A stretch of DNA of 11,453 bases from CAHJXF01 sp039936235 (GCA_039936235.1 JBDTIS010000165.1:1-11453); one strand, 5' to 3'; counted from the first letter of the stretch, positions 1 through 8,019 are shown. The notes: generated by a model from the sequence alone, not told the origin. Translations and numbers: made by a program.

Positions 1-1
1 C

Positions 2-1429
2 GTCTTTCTGACTCGTTTCCTTCAGCCATGGGCTTTTTATGCGTCGCCGGCCCGCGCATGGGAATTCGGCATCGGGGCAGCCGCATCGTTGAGCGCCGTC
101 GAAGCGTGGCTGGTCCGCAAGGTGTCGCACACGTGGATCTGGTGCTTTGGGTCCGCGTTGCTGCTCGTGTCGCTTGCCCTGATCGATAGGCAGACCAGCT
201 TCCCCGGTTGGGCGGCAGTCGCGCCGGCGCTCGCGACGGCGGCGCTGCTTCTCGGTGGAAGCGGCGCTGGAGCGAGCGGGCCTGCGCGGTTGCTGGCCAT
301 CAAGCCGATGACGTGGATCGGGCAGCGCTCCTATTCGATTTATCTTTGGCACTGGCCGGCGATTGTCTTTGCGAAGGTGCTGTGGCCTGTGGGGTCGATA
401 TCCGCACCAATCGCTGCGCTTGCTGTTACGTTTGTCGGCGCATCGGTCAGCTATGTATGGGTCGAGCAACCGGTCAGGCGCAGCCGACTCCTAGCGAATA
501 GCAGGCATCGGTCGATCGCGTTGGCTGGCTGCATGACGCTGGCATCCGCAACGATCGCGATAGTAGCGGTCGCGTCGTTCATGCATTTCAGTCGTCAGCC
601 ATCGCAGCTCGCCATCGCGGAAGCGATCGACACCTATCCGGTCGCGAGCGGCAGCACGCATAAGTGTCTCGTCCTCTTCGCCGATGCCGGCCTGACCGAA
701 TGTGCGTTCGGTCGGACCATTCATCCGCAAAAGACGATTGTGCTGTTCGGCGATTCTCACGCAGATCATTGGTCGACACCCCTCGTGGACATCGCTGACA
801 AGCGAGGTTGGCGCGTCATCACTTTGCTAAAGGCCTTCTGTCCTGCTATCGCATCGGATGTCTATGTAGAGCGCCTGCATCGCGTGTCGTCCGAATGCGT
901 GCAGTGGCGGAGCAGCGCCATGGAGCGGATCGCGGGCTTGCATCCAGACCTGGTAGTGATCGGCGAGGCGTCGTCCGCCTACGTGACGAGCAAGTGGAAC
1001 GTTGGCGACCGGCATGCCGTCGCGTCGGAAGACTGGGCGACGGCGATGGCCGCGACGGTCAACACGCTGACTGCCGCGGGTATCCCGGTACTGATCATGC
1101 GGGACACGCCGCGTGCGGACGAGAGCAGCGCGGTATGCCTCGCACGGGTCGTCTGGCGGGGGGGCGATCCCGGTCGCTGCGCTCTCGTGAGGACCGCCGC
1201 GATCGACGATCGCGTGGCGAATGCAGAAAGGGCGGCAGCCGCTTCGGCGCGGACGGCCAGCTATCAGGACTGGACCGATGCGTTCTGCGACCGGGAGCGA
1301 TGTCCGGCGGTTATCGACGGCGTCATCGTCTATCGCGACAGCAATCACATCTCGGATGCTTTCGCGTCGCACCTGGCTCCGGCGCTTGAACAAGCGATTG
1401 ATCGGGCCATGGCGAAGGTGTCGAAGTGA
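2..1429 (+). CDS. OafA-type acyltransferase 3 fused to SGNH domain (5' end cut by window edge)
   Basis: The open frame runs in from the left edge with no stop. A TTG at 89 lies inside the membrane domain and is not the real start. About 475 residues are visible. Fragment residues 18-22 read RAWEF, the block found late in the OafA/YrhL membrane acyltransferase domain. SYSIYLWHWP at 110-119 and YVWVEQPVRR at 151-160 are also typical of that domain's end. A further membrane helix follows near 170-195. The C-terminal half is an SGNH hydrolase-like domain: GDSH at 250-253 supplies the probable catalytic Ser252, and DSNH at 446-449 the Asp446/His449 pair. Family knowledge: the membrane part passes an acyl group across the inner membrane and the SGNH part places it on a periplasmic glycan. 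Here the target is probably the polysaccharide of the adjacent cluster. The gene converges on the - strand operon, so it is transcribed separately. Confidence 0.9.
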   Translation, partial: VFLTRFLQPWAFYASPARAWEFGIGAAASLSAVEAWLVRKVSHTWIWCFGSALLLVSLALIDRQTSFPGWAAVAPALATAALLLGGSGAGASGPARLLAIKPMTWIGQRSYSIYLWHWPAIVFAKVLWPVGSISAPIAALAVTFVGASVSYVWVEQPVRRSRLLANSRHRSIALAGCMTLASATIAIVAVASFMHFSRQPSQLAIAEAIDTYPVASGSTHKCLVLFADAGLTECAFGRTIHPQKTIVLFGDSHADHWSTPLVDIADKRGWRVITLLKAFCPAIASDVYVERLHRVSSECVQWRSSAMERIAGLHPDLVVIGEASSAYVTSKWNVGDRHAVASEDWATAMAATVNTLTAAGIPVLIMRDTPRADESSAVCLARVVWRGGDPGRCALVRTAAIDDRVANAERAAAASARTASYQDWTDAFCDRERCPAVIDGVIVYRDSNHISDAFASHLAPALEQAIDRAMAKVSK

Positions 1430-1544
1430 TACGGTGAGTTAAAGAACGCAGCCTAAGCGATCGGAATCGCAAAGCTCGGCCAGAATGTCGATTCGATTAC
1501 GATGAATGTCTGGTGTCGCAGCGCTGCGTCCAGTGTGCCTGCGT

Positions 1545-2714
1545 TCATTTCTGAATCGCCATTTCGCTTCGAGTTGTGAGTTCACCGTAAAGAGCCTCGA
1601 AGCGTCGCGCCGTGACAGGCAGGTCGAAGAGTCTTCGACAAACGGCGTAGCCGTTCGCGCCCACCGTCCTGCGCAGGACAGGGTCATTGACCAGTCGGGT
1701 CAGCGTCGCTATCCACGGCGCATCGATGAACGGATCGCAGAGAAATCCATCCACACCATGCCGGATGAACTCGTCGTTGCAGCCAACACCGCTCGACACG
1801 ACCACCGGCACGCGCATCTTCTGGGCTTCGAGGATCGCGATCGAGTGCAGTTCGAGGAATGACGGTAGGAGGAACACGTCGGCGATCGCCAGCAGCGCGT
1901 ACATGTCCTGGCGGAAGCCGATGAAGCGCACGTGCGCGTCGAGGTCCATCCGGTTCGCCAGCGCACGGTATTCGTCGAGGAGCGTGCCGGTGCCTGCGAT
2001 CAGGAACACCGTCTTCGGGGTCACGGCGACGACCGCCTTTGCCGCCCGCAGGATTAGCGGAATGTTTTTCCCTTTCTCCATGCGGGCACCGGTGAGGATC
2101 ACGACGGCGTCGTCCGCAATTCCCATGTCCGTGCGCAGCGTCGGCCCCTTCGGGACGTAGTCGTCCATCGGAATACCGTTCGGGATCTCGACGATCCGCT
2201 CGGCGGCCGACAGCCGGTGCTCGATAAGGTAGCGACGGTTGTCGTCGGTCAGCACGACGACGCGGTCCGACTGGTTGCGAAAGTATTTGATGAAGCGGTA
2301 ATGACTCATCCAGCCGTGGCGCCGAACCAGCTCTTCCGGCGCGACGTAGCGGGAATCGTGGACATGCTCGACGACTTTCGCGCCACCAAGCTTCGCGGCC
2401 AGAAGACCCCAGATATGCGCGTTGAAGTTGTGCGTGTGGACGATGTCGATGCGATGCCTGCGGATGTAGCGTGCGAGACGTAGCACGATCAGCAGCGAAT
2501 AGGGGCTCTTCACCTTGTGGCTGTTGTCGGCATACTTGTACAAACGCGCGCCGGCCTCCCGAAAACGGGGCTCGATCTCGCCACCGAATGAATACGCGAC
2601 GTGCGATTCGACCTTCTCAGCGTCGAACGCGCCGACCAGATTCAGCAGGTTGGTTTCGGCGCCGCCGAGCCCGAGGGTCTTGATGATGTGGAGCACGCGT
2701 GGTTTACGGGGCAT
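1545..2714 (-). CDS. GT4-family glycosyltransferase (GT-B fold)
   Basis: Full-length retaining-type glycosyltransferase of 389 residues, usual for GT4. The N-terminal Rossmann half opens with a glycine-rich loop (TLGLGGAE, 13-20), as in GT4 donors/acceptors domains. The C-terminal half holds the donor site: GARMEKGKNI at 209-218 and the EX7E pair Glu288/Glu296, followed by VVVSSGVGCNDE and a DGFLCDP block near 322-328. No signal peptide or membrane helix is seen, so it should work at the cytoplasmic face of the inner membrane, adding a sugar to the lipid-linked repeat unit. The sugar cannot be told from sequence. ATG at 2714 is the only sensible start, but no good Shine-Dalgarno precedes it. 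It is the last gene of the - strand series, separated from the GT26 gene by about 200 nt, so it may have its own transcript or depend on read-through. Confidence 0.92.
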   Translation of the reverse strand: MPRKPRVLHIIKTLGLGGAETNLLNLVGAFDAEKVESHVAYSFGGEIEPRFREAGARLYKYADNSHKVKSPYSLLIVLRLARYIRRHRIDIVHTHNFNAHIWGLLAAKLGGAKVVEHVHDSRYVAPEELVRRHGWMSHYRFIKYFRNQSDRVVVLTDDNRRYLIEHRLSAAERIVEIPNGIPMDDYVPKGPTLRTDMGIADDAVVILTGARMEKGKNIPLILRAAKAVVAVTPKTVFLIAGTGTLLDEYRALANRMDLDAHVRFIGFRQDMYALLAIADVFLLPSFLELHSIAILEAQKMRVPVVVSSGVGCNDEFIRHGVDGFLCDPFIDAPWIATLTRLVNDPVLRRTVGANGYAVCRRLFDLPVTARRFEALYGELTTRSEMAIQK

Positions 2715-2812
2715 ATGCGGTGGTCGGTATCGCGAGTTGGAATTCGTTGAAGATATTCGGAGCCTCCGGTGTCTTTACCCGGCTCCGTTCGCGTCGAGTT
2801 CGTCGCCACTGG

Positions 2813-2832
2813 ATTCTCGCCTGCGCGGGAAC
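2813..2832. repeat. dRS3-like dispersed repeat / imperfect hairpin in intergenic gap
   Basis: ATTCTC-N8-GGGAAC, close to the Neisseria dRS3 pattern ATTCCC-N8-GGGAAT. As + strand RNA it folds into a 7-bp stem (2814-2820 with 2825-2831, one G-U pair) around a CTGC loop. Read through in one + frame it gives HWILACAGT, very like the HWIPAFAGMT peptide that is the familiar spurious translation of this repeat class in proteobacterial genomes. It sits in the 198-nt gap 2715-2912 between the GT26 and GT4 genes, where I see no other gene and no convincing promoter. No T-run follows on either strand, so a simple terminator role is not supported. Assignment to a repeat family is from memory of the consensus. 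Confidence 0.5.
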
Positions 2833-2912
2833 GAAGAAAAGCATTGAATCAACCTCTCCGCCTTGTCACGCCGGCGACTACGACGAAGTCGACCAATCCG
2901 CGGCGCACGGCA

Positions 2913-3695
2913 CTAGCGCCTGCGGTAGCAGGCCCACAGGAAACGGACGATGTCGGTCGTGTAGCGGCGGAACAGCCGCTTCGGCTCGAGCACCAGCCGG
3001 AACAGCCACTCGAGCTTCAGCGTCCGCACGAGCGTCGGCGCGCGCGGCTTGTCGCCGGCCCAGAAGTCGAACAGGGCGCCGACGCCGATCAGCGCGCCGA
3101 CATCCAGCGCTTCGCGATACCTGAGGATCCACGCCTCCTGCAGCGGATTGCCGAGCGCCACCAGGACGACGTCCGGCTTCGACGCGCGGACCCGATCGAT
3201 GACGGACGGGTCGTCGAGGTCGCGATAGCCGTCGATCGCACCGACCACCGTCTGGCCGAGCTGCTCGCGGACGTGGGCCTCCGCCTTCCGGAGATTTTGC
3301 GGACTGGCGCCGATCAGGAACAGCCGCAGCGGCGTAGGGCACTGGCGCAGCAGATACGGCGTGAAATCGGTCCCGTTGAGGTTCTCCGGAAAGCGCTCTC
3401 GATGGAACAGCCACGCGGCGATCGACAGGCCGATGCCGTCGTTGACGATCAGCACGCGATCGGCCCGCATCGCCGGCAGCAGCGCGCGGCACTGGCTGAT
3501 CAGGTTGGTGTTCGCGAAGAAGACCGCGATCGACTTGCGGCGCGGCATCCGTTCGACCAGATACGCCGACAGGGCCGACGAAGTCGTCTTGCGGACCGGA
3601 AAGCCGGCGATCGGCACGATCTCGGACAGAGGTGCTTCGCTCATCGACGGCATCGTCGAGGCCACCGGTGCATTGCCGATCGCGTCATCCCGCAT
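2913..3695 (-). CDS. WecG/TagA/CpsF (GT26) glycosyltransferase, GumM-like
   Basis: 260 residues, the normal size for GT26. Family blocks appear in order: GFPVRKTT at 31-38, the conserved NDG at 85-87 (its Asp is the proposed catalytic base in TagA), NGTDFTP at 107-113, LGNPLQEAWI at 181-190, GVGALFDFWAG at 204-214 with RAP at 218-220, and LEWLFRLVLEP at 228-238. The tail ends in an Arg-rich stretch, which in this family helps dock the enzyme to the membrane and cap the active site. Known members add a sugar to an undecaprenyl-linked acceptor: ManNAcA for WecG, ManNAc for TagA, glucuronic acid for xanthan GumM. An acidic or N-acetyl sugar in the repeat unit is therefore possible but not shown. 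ATG at 3695 overlaps the upstream GT2 stop by 11 nt; ATGs at 3653 and 3644 would also keep the domain whole, and none has a clear ribosome site. Confidence 0.92.
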   Translation of the reverse strand: MRDDAIGNAPVASTMPSMSEAPLSEIVPIAGFPVRKTTSSALSAYLVERMPRRKSIAVFFANTNLISQCRALLPAMRADRVLIVNDGIGLSIAAWLFHRERFPENLNGTDFTPYLLRQCPTPLRLFLIGASPQNLRKAEAHVREQLGQTVVGAIDGYRDLDDPSVIDRVRASKPDVVLVALGNPLQEAWILRYREALDVGALIGVGALFDFWAGDKPRAPTLVRTLKLEWLFRLVLEPKRLFRRYTTDIVRFLWACYRRR

Positions 3696-4893
3696 CGCGC
3701 TTCGACCGCACCCACTCGGCCTGCCGGTTGATCGCGAACTTCAGATACAGCGGAATCTTTCGCAGCGCATACAGCGGCGCGAGCGCGAGCGTCGACAGCG
3801 GCAACACCTGCCTGCCGTAGCGGACCCACGCCAGCGCGATCGCGACGAAGAGGCCGCACAGAGCCAGCAGCGCGAGCACCAGCGGCCACGCCGACAGGCC
3901 GAACGCGGCGACGATCGCGCAGACGACGGTGAAGACCGTCGCAACCATCACCAGCAGCGCCAAAGGCGGCACCAGCAGGTCGAAGGCCATCGCCAGCAGG
4001 CTCGCATCGCGCTCGCGCAGTCCGCGCCACAGCAGGCCCGGCACCTCGCCGGCGATCATGCTCAGGTGTCCGTGTTCCCAGCGCGTCCGCTGGCTCCTGG
4101 TGCCGGCGTCGCTCGATGGAAATGCACTCGTCACCGATGCCTCAGGACAGAACAGCGGCGGATGGCCGTTCGCGGCGAGGTCGAGACCCATCTTCAGGTC
4201 TTCGACGATGTGGCCGGTCGCGAGATCGATCGAACGCAGCGCGGGCCATGGAAAAGCCATGCCGGTGCCCATCAGCTGACAGGGCAGGCCGAGCCGGTGA
4301 TAGCCGAGCGGCCGCGCCCAGTTCTTCACGCGGAACGCGAACTCGGCGATCTGCGTCGTGCGCTTCGGCGATGGCGGCGCCGTGATCAGGTACAGGGCCT
4401 GGACCGGGCGATCGGTCGCGTGGCTCAGCGCCGCCACGCGCGCGATCGCATCGGCCGCGACGAGACAGTCGGCATCGACCACGACCACGACATCGGGCGG
4501 ATCGGCGGCGAGGGCGCGCACGCCGAAGTCGAGCGCATAGCCCTTGCCGCGCAACCTGTCGTCGAAGCGTTCGACGACTTCGGCGCCGGCCGTCGCCGCG
4601 ACGAGCGCCGTATCGTCGTCGCAGTTGTCCGCGACGACGACGCAGCGGTCGCCCGCCCGCAATCGGGGCAGTACCGACTGCAGCGTGGCGAGCAGGCCCG
4701 ACGACTCGTTGTGCGCAGGAATGAGGACGGCGATGCGCGGAGGCGACGACGGGACTGTCCCTGGCAGCGAACCCGCCGAACGCAGCGACGACACAATCTG
4801 CACCAGCAGCACCAGGACCGGCACGAGCAGCGCGGCGGCGCCGACCAGCAGTACCCCTTCGACGACGACTGCGAGGATGGCGGCGGCGTTCAT
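3685..4893 (-). CDS. Membrane-bound processive-type GT2 glycosyltransferase
   Basis: 402 residues from ATG at 4893, whose ATGA overlaps the TGA stop of the preceding acetyltransferase gene. The frame stays open further upstream, but that part is Arg-rich antisense-like sequence inside the neighbour. A membrane helix occupies about 5-31. The GT-A domain follows: DNCDDD at 89-94, the DxD motif Asp140-Ala-Asp142, GTGMAFPW at 209-216, Glu231-Asp232, and QRTRW at 268-272. This D, DxD, ED, QxxRW set marks the cellulose/hyaluronan-synthase-like branch of GT2. Two or three further helices lie between about 297 and 357, with PLYALRKIPLYL near 373-384. There are too few helices to form a clear secretion channel like BcsA, so adding one sugar to a lipid-linked unit is more likely than making and secreting a homopolymer. 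The sugar donor is unknown. Confidence 0.9.
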   Translation of the reverse strand: MNAAAILAVVVEGVLLVGAAALLVPVLVLLVQIVSSLRSAGSLPGTVPSSPPRIAVLIPAHNESSGLLATLQSVLPRLRAGDRCVVVADNCDDDTALVAATAGAEVVERFDDRLRGKGYALDFGVRALAADPPDVVVVVDADCLVAADAIARVAALSHATDRPVQALYLITAPPSPKRTTQIAEFAFRVKNWARPLGYHRLGLPCQLMGTGMAFPWPALRSIDLATGHIVEDLKMGLDLAANGHPPLFCPEASVTSAFPSSDAGTRSQRTRWEHGHLSMIAGEVPGLLWRGLRERDASLLAMAFDLLVPPLALLVMVATVFTVVCAIVAAFGLSAWPLVLALLALCGLFVAIALAWVRYGRQVLPLSTLALAPLYALRKIPLYLKFAINRQAEWVRSKRDAG

Positions 4894-5510
4894 GGCTGGC
4901 CGCGTTCGACGCCGACGATGGAGAAGTGGACATGCGCAGAGTCGATGGGCGCGACCGGCTTCGCGACGATGATGCGAGCGGGGATGCCCACGGCGGTCGC
5001 ACCGTCCGGCATATCGACGAGGACCACCGACATCGCGCCGATACGGCAGCCGTCGCCGATCCGTATGCCTCCCAGGATCTGTGCGTAGGCGCCACATTCC
5101 ACGTTGTCGCCGAGGACGGGCGCCGGTCCATCGACCTCGCGATTACCGATCGTGACGCCCTGCCGCAACGTGCAGTTCGCGCCGATCACAGCCTGCGGGT
5201 GCACGAACACGCTCCCGAAATGCCACACGCGCAGACCCGGGCCGATGACTGCCGACTTCGGCAGGCTGACACCGACGATCGTCTCGGCCAGGCGAAAAGC
5301 GAGCCAGTACAGCGAGGTCAGCATTCTCTTTGCCGGGCCGTCGGGTCGGCGGTCGAGACGACGGCCGAAACGGTAGACCCACAACGCCCAGATCGACTGT
5401 TCCTTGAGAAAGGGTCTGGGAACCAGGTAGCGGCGCAGGTCGGCCGCCCAGTCCGGATCAGCTGCCATCTCTGATCTCCGCTGCGCCCCGGGATCCGGGC
5501 TCTCGTTCAT
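4890..5510 (-). CDS. Serine-acetyltransferase-like left-handed beta-helix (hexapeptide) acetyltransferase
   Basis: 206 residues from ATG at 5510; a GTG lies immediately before it at 5513. Residues in this version: a short helical N-terminal part (about 20-80, with QSIWALWVYRFGRRLD near 38-53), then hexapeptide repeats from about 86 to 180, with SAVIGPGLRVWHFGSVFVH, VIGANCTLRQGVTIG and VLGDNVECGAYAQILGGIRIG, ending in AVGIPARII. WH and VH in the first coils contain likely catalytic histidines. The layout matches the short CysE-like proteins commonly encoded in exopolysaccharide operons rather than housekeeping CysE, whose N-terminal helical domain is larger. The expected donor is acetyl-CoA in the cytoplasm. 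Acceptor: a sugar or amino sugar of the repeat unit is the best inference, and free serine is the alternative. It lies 17 nt after the secreted-protein gene and overlaps the next GT2 start by 4 nt. Confidence 0.85.
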   Translation of the reverse strand: MNESPDPGAQRRSEMAADPDWAADLRRYLVPRPFLKEQSIWALWVYRFGRRLDRRPDGPAKRMLTSLYWLAFRLAETIVGVSLPKSAVIGPGLRVWHFGSVFVHPQAVIGANCTLRQGVTIGNREVDGPAPVLGDNVECGAYAQILGGIRIGDGCRIGAMSVVLVDMPDGATAVGIPARIIVAKPVAPIDSAHVHFSIVGVERGQP

Positions 5511-5527
5511 CACCGGTCATGGCGGGC

Positions 5528-6976
5528 TCAATGGATCTCGTCGACCGCAACGAGGTCGCCTCCGACGGTCGATGGTCCGCTAGTCCCGCTGATTGCATAG
5601 ACGACGGCCCCGGCATTGGCCGGCCATTTGAAAGTCCTGGCTTCGCCATCGCCGAGTTCGCCGCTGTCGTAGAGCGGGGCGCCCCCGGTCTTGTCGCGCA
5701 AGGCGACGCGCAGTCTGGCACCGCCGGTCGTCGTGGCGTGCAGGCGATAGACCTTGCCGACGACGGGGATCGCCCACGACACCGGTTGCATGCTCCGGCC
5801 GCTATCGTTCATCTGCACGGTGCGTTGCTGCGTGGCCGGAAAGACGACGGCCTGCCTGAGCGTCTCGAAGCTGCCGGCGGCAGGACCGGATTGAAGCCTC
5901 CACGGTCCGCGCATCGACAGCAAGTTGAGGTCCTTGCGCGGCGTGAACGCGCGATCGTCGGCATCGACCCACCCTTTCGTCGCCACGACCTGCCGCAGCG
6001 ATTCGCGGATGTGGTCGAGATCCGAAGCGGTGGCGTTGTTCCAGCCGGTCTTATGCAATCTGAAGTGCGCGCCGATCTCCACGTAGATCATGAACGGCGT
6101 GCCGACGTTGCGATCGACCACGTAGCCGCCGAACACCTTCAGGGTTTCCGCCACCTTGCGCAGTTCCGGCGTCGCGAGCCGCTGCGCCTCGAACGACGGC
6201 GGAAGCATCAGCAACGCGCCCTCGGGGATCTTTCCCGTATTGGTCGTCGAAGCATCGCCGTCCGCGGAGGTCGCCGGAAAGATATAAGCCGGGTTGGCGG
6301 ACAGCGCGTTGTACGTGAGCGAAATCGCGAGAGCATGCCGATACATCGTGTCACCGTCGTTGATTTCGTGCTTGCGCATGAGCCCCGCCGCTGCGGGTAC
6401 CGCTGCGGCGCGGGCACCTTGATAGTAATGAGCCGGGTCGCCCCAGCCGCGACCCTTCAACGGCGTCCATGCGTACAGCCCTGCAATCCATTGGTCGTCC
6501 ACCTTCTTCAGTTGCCAGAAGGACTGCACGATGCCCAGCACCGGGTCGACGATGTCGGCGTGGCCGTCGGCCTCTGATGCGGGTGCCAGATCCGCAGGCC
6601 AGCGCGGCACGGTGACGTCGCGAAACTGCTCGGCGTCGACGTCCCAGACGCCGGCCTTGCCGGGCAGTCCGTGGATGTGCATCGGTTGGTCGTCGGGCTT
6701 TGCGAGGAACAAGCCGGTCGACCATGCGCCGGCCGCGACATTGGGAAAGTAGTCCGACTTCGGGATCACGTCGGCGCCGAGCGTGGGGTCGACCGGACGG
6801 CTGTTCCACAACGAGTCGGCGGCGAACAGCCGCTCGAAGGTACCCGTGCCGCGCGATGCCCTGTTCGAATCAGGCTGCGCGCCGCAGACCTCGCGAGCGC
6901 CAACCAGCATCAACGCCATCAGGATGACCGTCGATGCACGCCGCCGGCACTGCGCCGTCAGGAGCGAACCGTTCAT
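5528..6976 (-). CDS. Secreted protein of unknown function in polysaccharide operon
   Basis: 482 residues. I cannot name the family. A Sec-type signal peptide is visible: Arg11-13, a hydrophobic core at about 15-26, and a possible cleavage after CGA at 31-33; Cys31 is not in a good lipobox. The body (about 46-340) is rich in aromatic, His and Asp blocks: DSLWNSRP (54-61), HIHG (100-103), DGHADIVDP (137-145), WGDPAHYYQGARAAAVP (178-194), DGDTMYRHALA (208-218) and IPEGALLMLPP (250-260). These recall, from memory only, uncharacterised secreted proteins of actinobacteria. The last 80-95 residues look beta-rich, like a jelly-roll/carbohydrate-binding module. ATG at 6976 overlaps the upstream acyltransferase stop by 4 nt (ATGA), with a GGTGGCGG-like site just before it. 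Its place in a glycosyltransferase operon suggests a periplasmic or extracellular enzyme or binding protein for the polymer, such as a lyase, hydrolase or modifying enzyme. Confidence 0.85.
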   Translation of the reverse strand: MNGSLLTAQCRRRASTVILMALMLVGAREVCGAQPDSNRASRGTGTFERLFAADSLWNSRPVDPTLGADVIPKSDYFPNVAAGAWSTGLFLAKPDDQPMHIHGLPGKAGVWDVDAEQFRDVTVPRWPADLAPASEADGHADIVDPVLGIVQSFWQLKKVDDQWIAGLYAWTPLKGRGWGDPAHYYQGARAAAVPAAAGLMRKHEINDGDTMYRHALAISLTYNALSANPAYIFPATSADGDASTTNTGKIPEGALLMLPPSFEAQRLATPELRKVAETLKVFGGYVVDRNVGTPFMIYVEIGAHFRLHKTGWNNATASDLDHIRESLRQVVATKGWVDADDRAFTPRKDLNLLSMRGPWRLQSGPAAGSFETLRQAVVFPATQQRTVQMNDSGRSMQPVSWAIPVVGKVYRLHATTTGGARLRVALRDKTGGAPLYDSGELGDGEARTFKWPANAGAVVYAISGTSGPSTVGGDLVAVDEIH

Positions 6977-8019
6977 GGCGATTCCGCCACCGTCGGCGCG
7001 GTCGCATTGCGCTTGAGGCTACGGGCGAGACGCTTGCCGAGTTCGATCATCGGATGTTCGAAATGAAACGTCGACAGGTGCGCGAGCAGGATCAGTACCA
7101 GCAGCAGCAGCGGTCGCTTCGCATATTTCTCGAGCAGGTCGCCGCTGCCGAGCCATGTGTGTACCAGGCCGATGTGAATCACGTATACCGCGTACGAGAT
7201 GCTGGCCAGATAGATCAGTACGCGCTGCTTGAGCCACCGTACGAGGATCGTGTGCGGGTTGAGTACCGTCGCGCCGATCAGGAGCGCACCCAGATAGGGG
7301 CGGAAGTAGCTGGTCCATGCGCCGTGTTCGAGGCCAAAAAGTGAAGAGATCATCAGCAGGCACAACAGAAGCCACTGCGGCGCCGCCTTCGAAAAATCGA
7401 CCATTGCGTTGCCGATGCGACCGAGGCGTCCGTGATAGGCCAGCGCGAACGTGCAACCCGCCAGGATCTCGTCGACCCGATACCACGAGATGCTCGAGGC
7501 ATAAACGTGGTCGTGCACCCGCAGGAGCGTGAACAGCAGGCCGAGCACCGGCAGCAGCAACAGGCCGCGGGCGCGCAACAGGCCGAACAGCAGCGCTATG
7601 CCGATGTAGAACTGCACCTCGACGCACAGACTCCACATGTGGTCGGTCGCAAGACGGATCCGCGGAGGCGGCAAGTTCGCGTAGAACAGGAAATGGGCGA
7701 GCCACGAGTCCAGCGTCTCGTGCTGGAAGATGAAGACGATGGCGAAGAACAGCCACGCGAGGGGAACGATGCGAAAGAAACGTCGGATCAGGAACTCGGG
7801 CAGCGTGGCCGTCGGCTTGAGCAGGAACGACGTGATGAGGAAGCCCGACAGGTTGAAGAACAGGACCATGCCGACGAGGCCCACCGATGCATTGGCCAGC
7901 GGTCCTCCGAGCGGCAGGAGGTGGGCACCCAACACCAGCAGGATGCTCACGCCGCGCCAGCCGTCGAGCACGTCGAGGTGCCTCAACGACGTCAGAGGTG
8001 CGACCGGATCAACCTTCAA
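6973..8019 (-). CDS. Acyltransferase 3 family membrane O-acyltransferase
   Basis: About 348 residues from TTG at 8019, preceded at 6 nt by GACGAGG and overlapping the polymerase stop by 11 nt. ATG at 8058 or GTG at 8073 would lengthen the N-terminus but lack a ribosome site and overlap more. Numbering from the TTG, the R-x10-H motif of the family is intact (Arg22, His33). FFNLSGFLIT (54-63), RRFFRIVPLAW (79-89) and HMWSLCVEVQFY (127-138; VEV rather than VEE) follow. ISYAVYVIHIG (274-284) and FHFEHPMIELGKR (318-330) close the domain. About ten membrane helices are evident and there is no SGNH domain, unlike the + strand gene at the left edge. Expected role: moving an acetyl or other acyl group across the inner membrane onto the polysaccharide or its lipid-linked unit. 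The exact acyl group and position are unknown. Confidence 0.9.
   Translation of the reverse strand: MKVDPVAPLTSLRHLDVLDGWRGVSILLVLGAHLLPLGGPLANASVGLVGMVLFFNLSGFLITSFLLKPTATLPEFLIRRFFRIVPLAWLFFAIVFIFQHETLDSWLAHFLFYANLPPPRIRLATDHMWSLCVEVQFYIGIALLFGLLRARGLLLLPVLGLLFTLLRVHDHVYASSISWYRVDEILAGCTFALAYHGRLGRIGNAMVDFSKAAPQWLLLCLLMISSLFGLEHGAWTSYFRPYLGALLIGATVLNPHTILVRWLKQRVLIYLASISYAVYVIHIGLVHTWLGSGDLLEKYAKRPLLLLVLILLAHLSTFHFEHPMIELGKRLARSLKRNATAPTVAESP

Noticed and set aside
89..1429. TTG at 89 as the start of the acyltransferase gene
   Set aside because: The frame is open to the window edge, and the residues upstream (SPARAWEFGIG) belong to the conserved acyltransferase domain.
1457..1470. GCGAT-CGGA-ATCGC stem as terminator after the SGNH gene
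   Set aside because: It has only five base pairs and no T-run.
2918..2933. Perfect 6-bp stem, 4-nt loop hairpin at the end of the GT26 gene as a terminator
   Set aside because: It lies within the last codons and is not followed by a T-run on either strand.
2769..3731. 320-residue open frame on the + strand
   Set aside because: It is antisense to the GT26 gene and low in complexity (Arg, Asp, Gln); the convincing GT26 motifs are on the other strand.
3361..5088. 575-residue open frame on the + strand
   Set aside because: It is antisense to the GT26 and membrane GT2 genes, very rich in Arg/Gln/His with no recognisable domain, and typical of a shadow frame in high-GC DNA.
5519..6577. 352-residue open frame on the + strand
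   Set aside because: It is antisense to the secreted-protein gene; the - strand frame has a signal peptide, structured blocks and coupled start.
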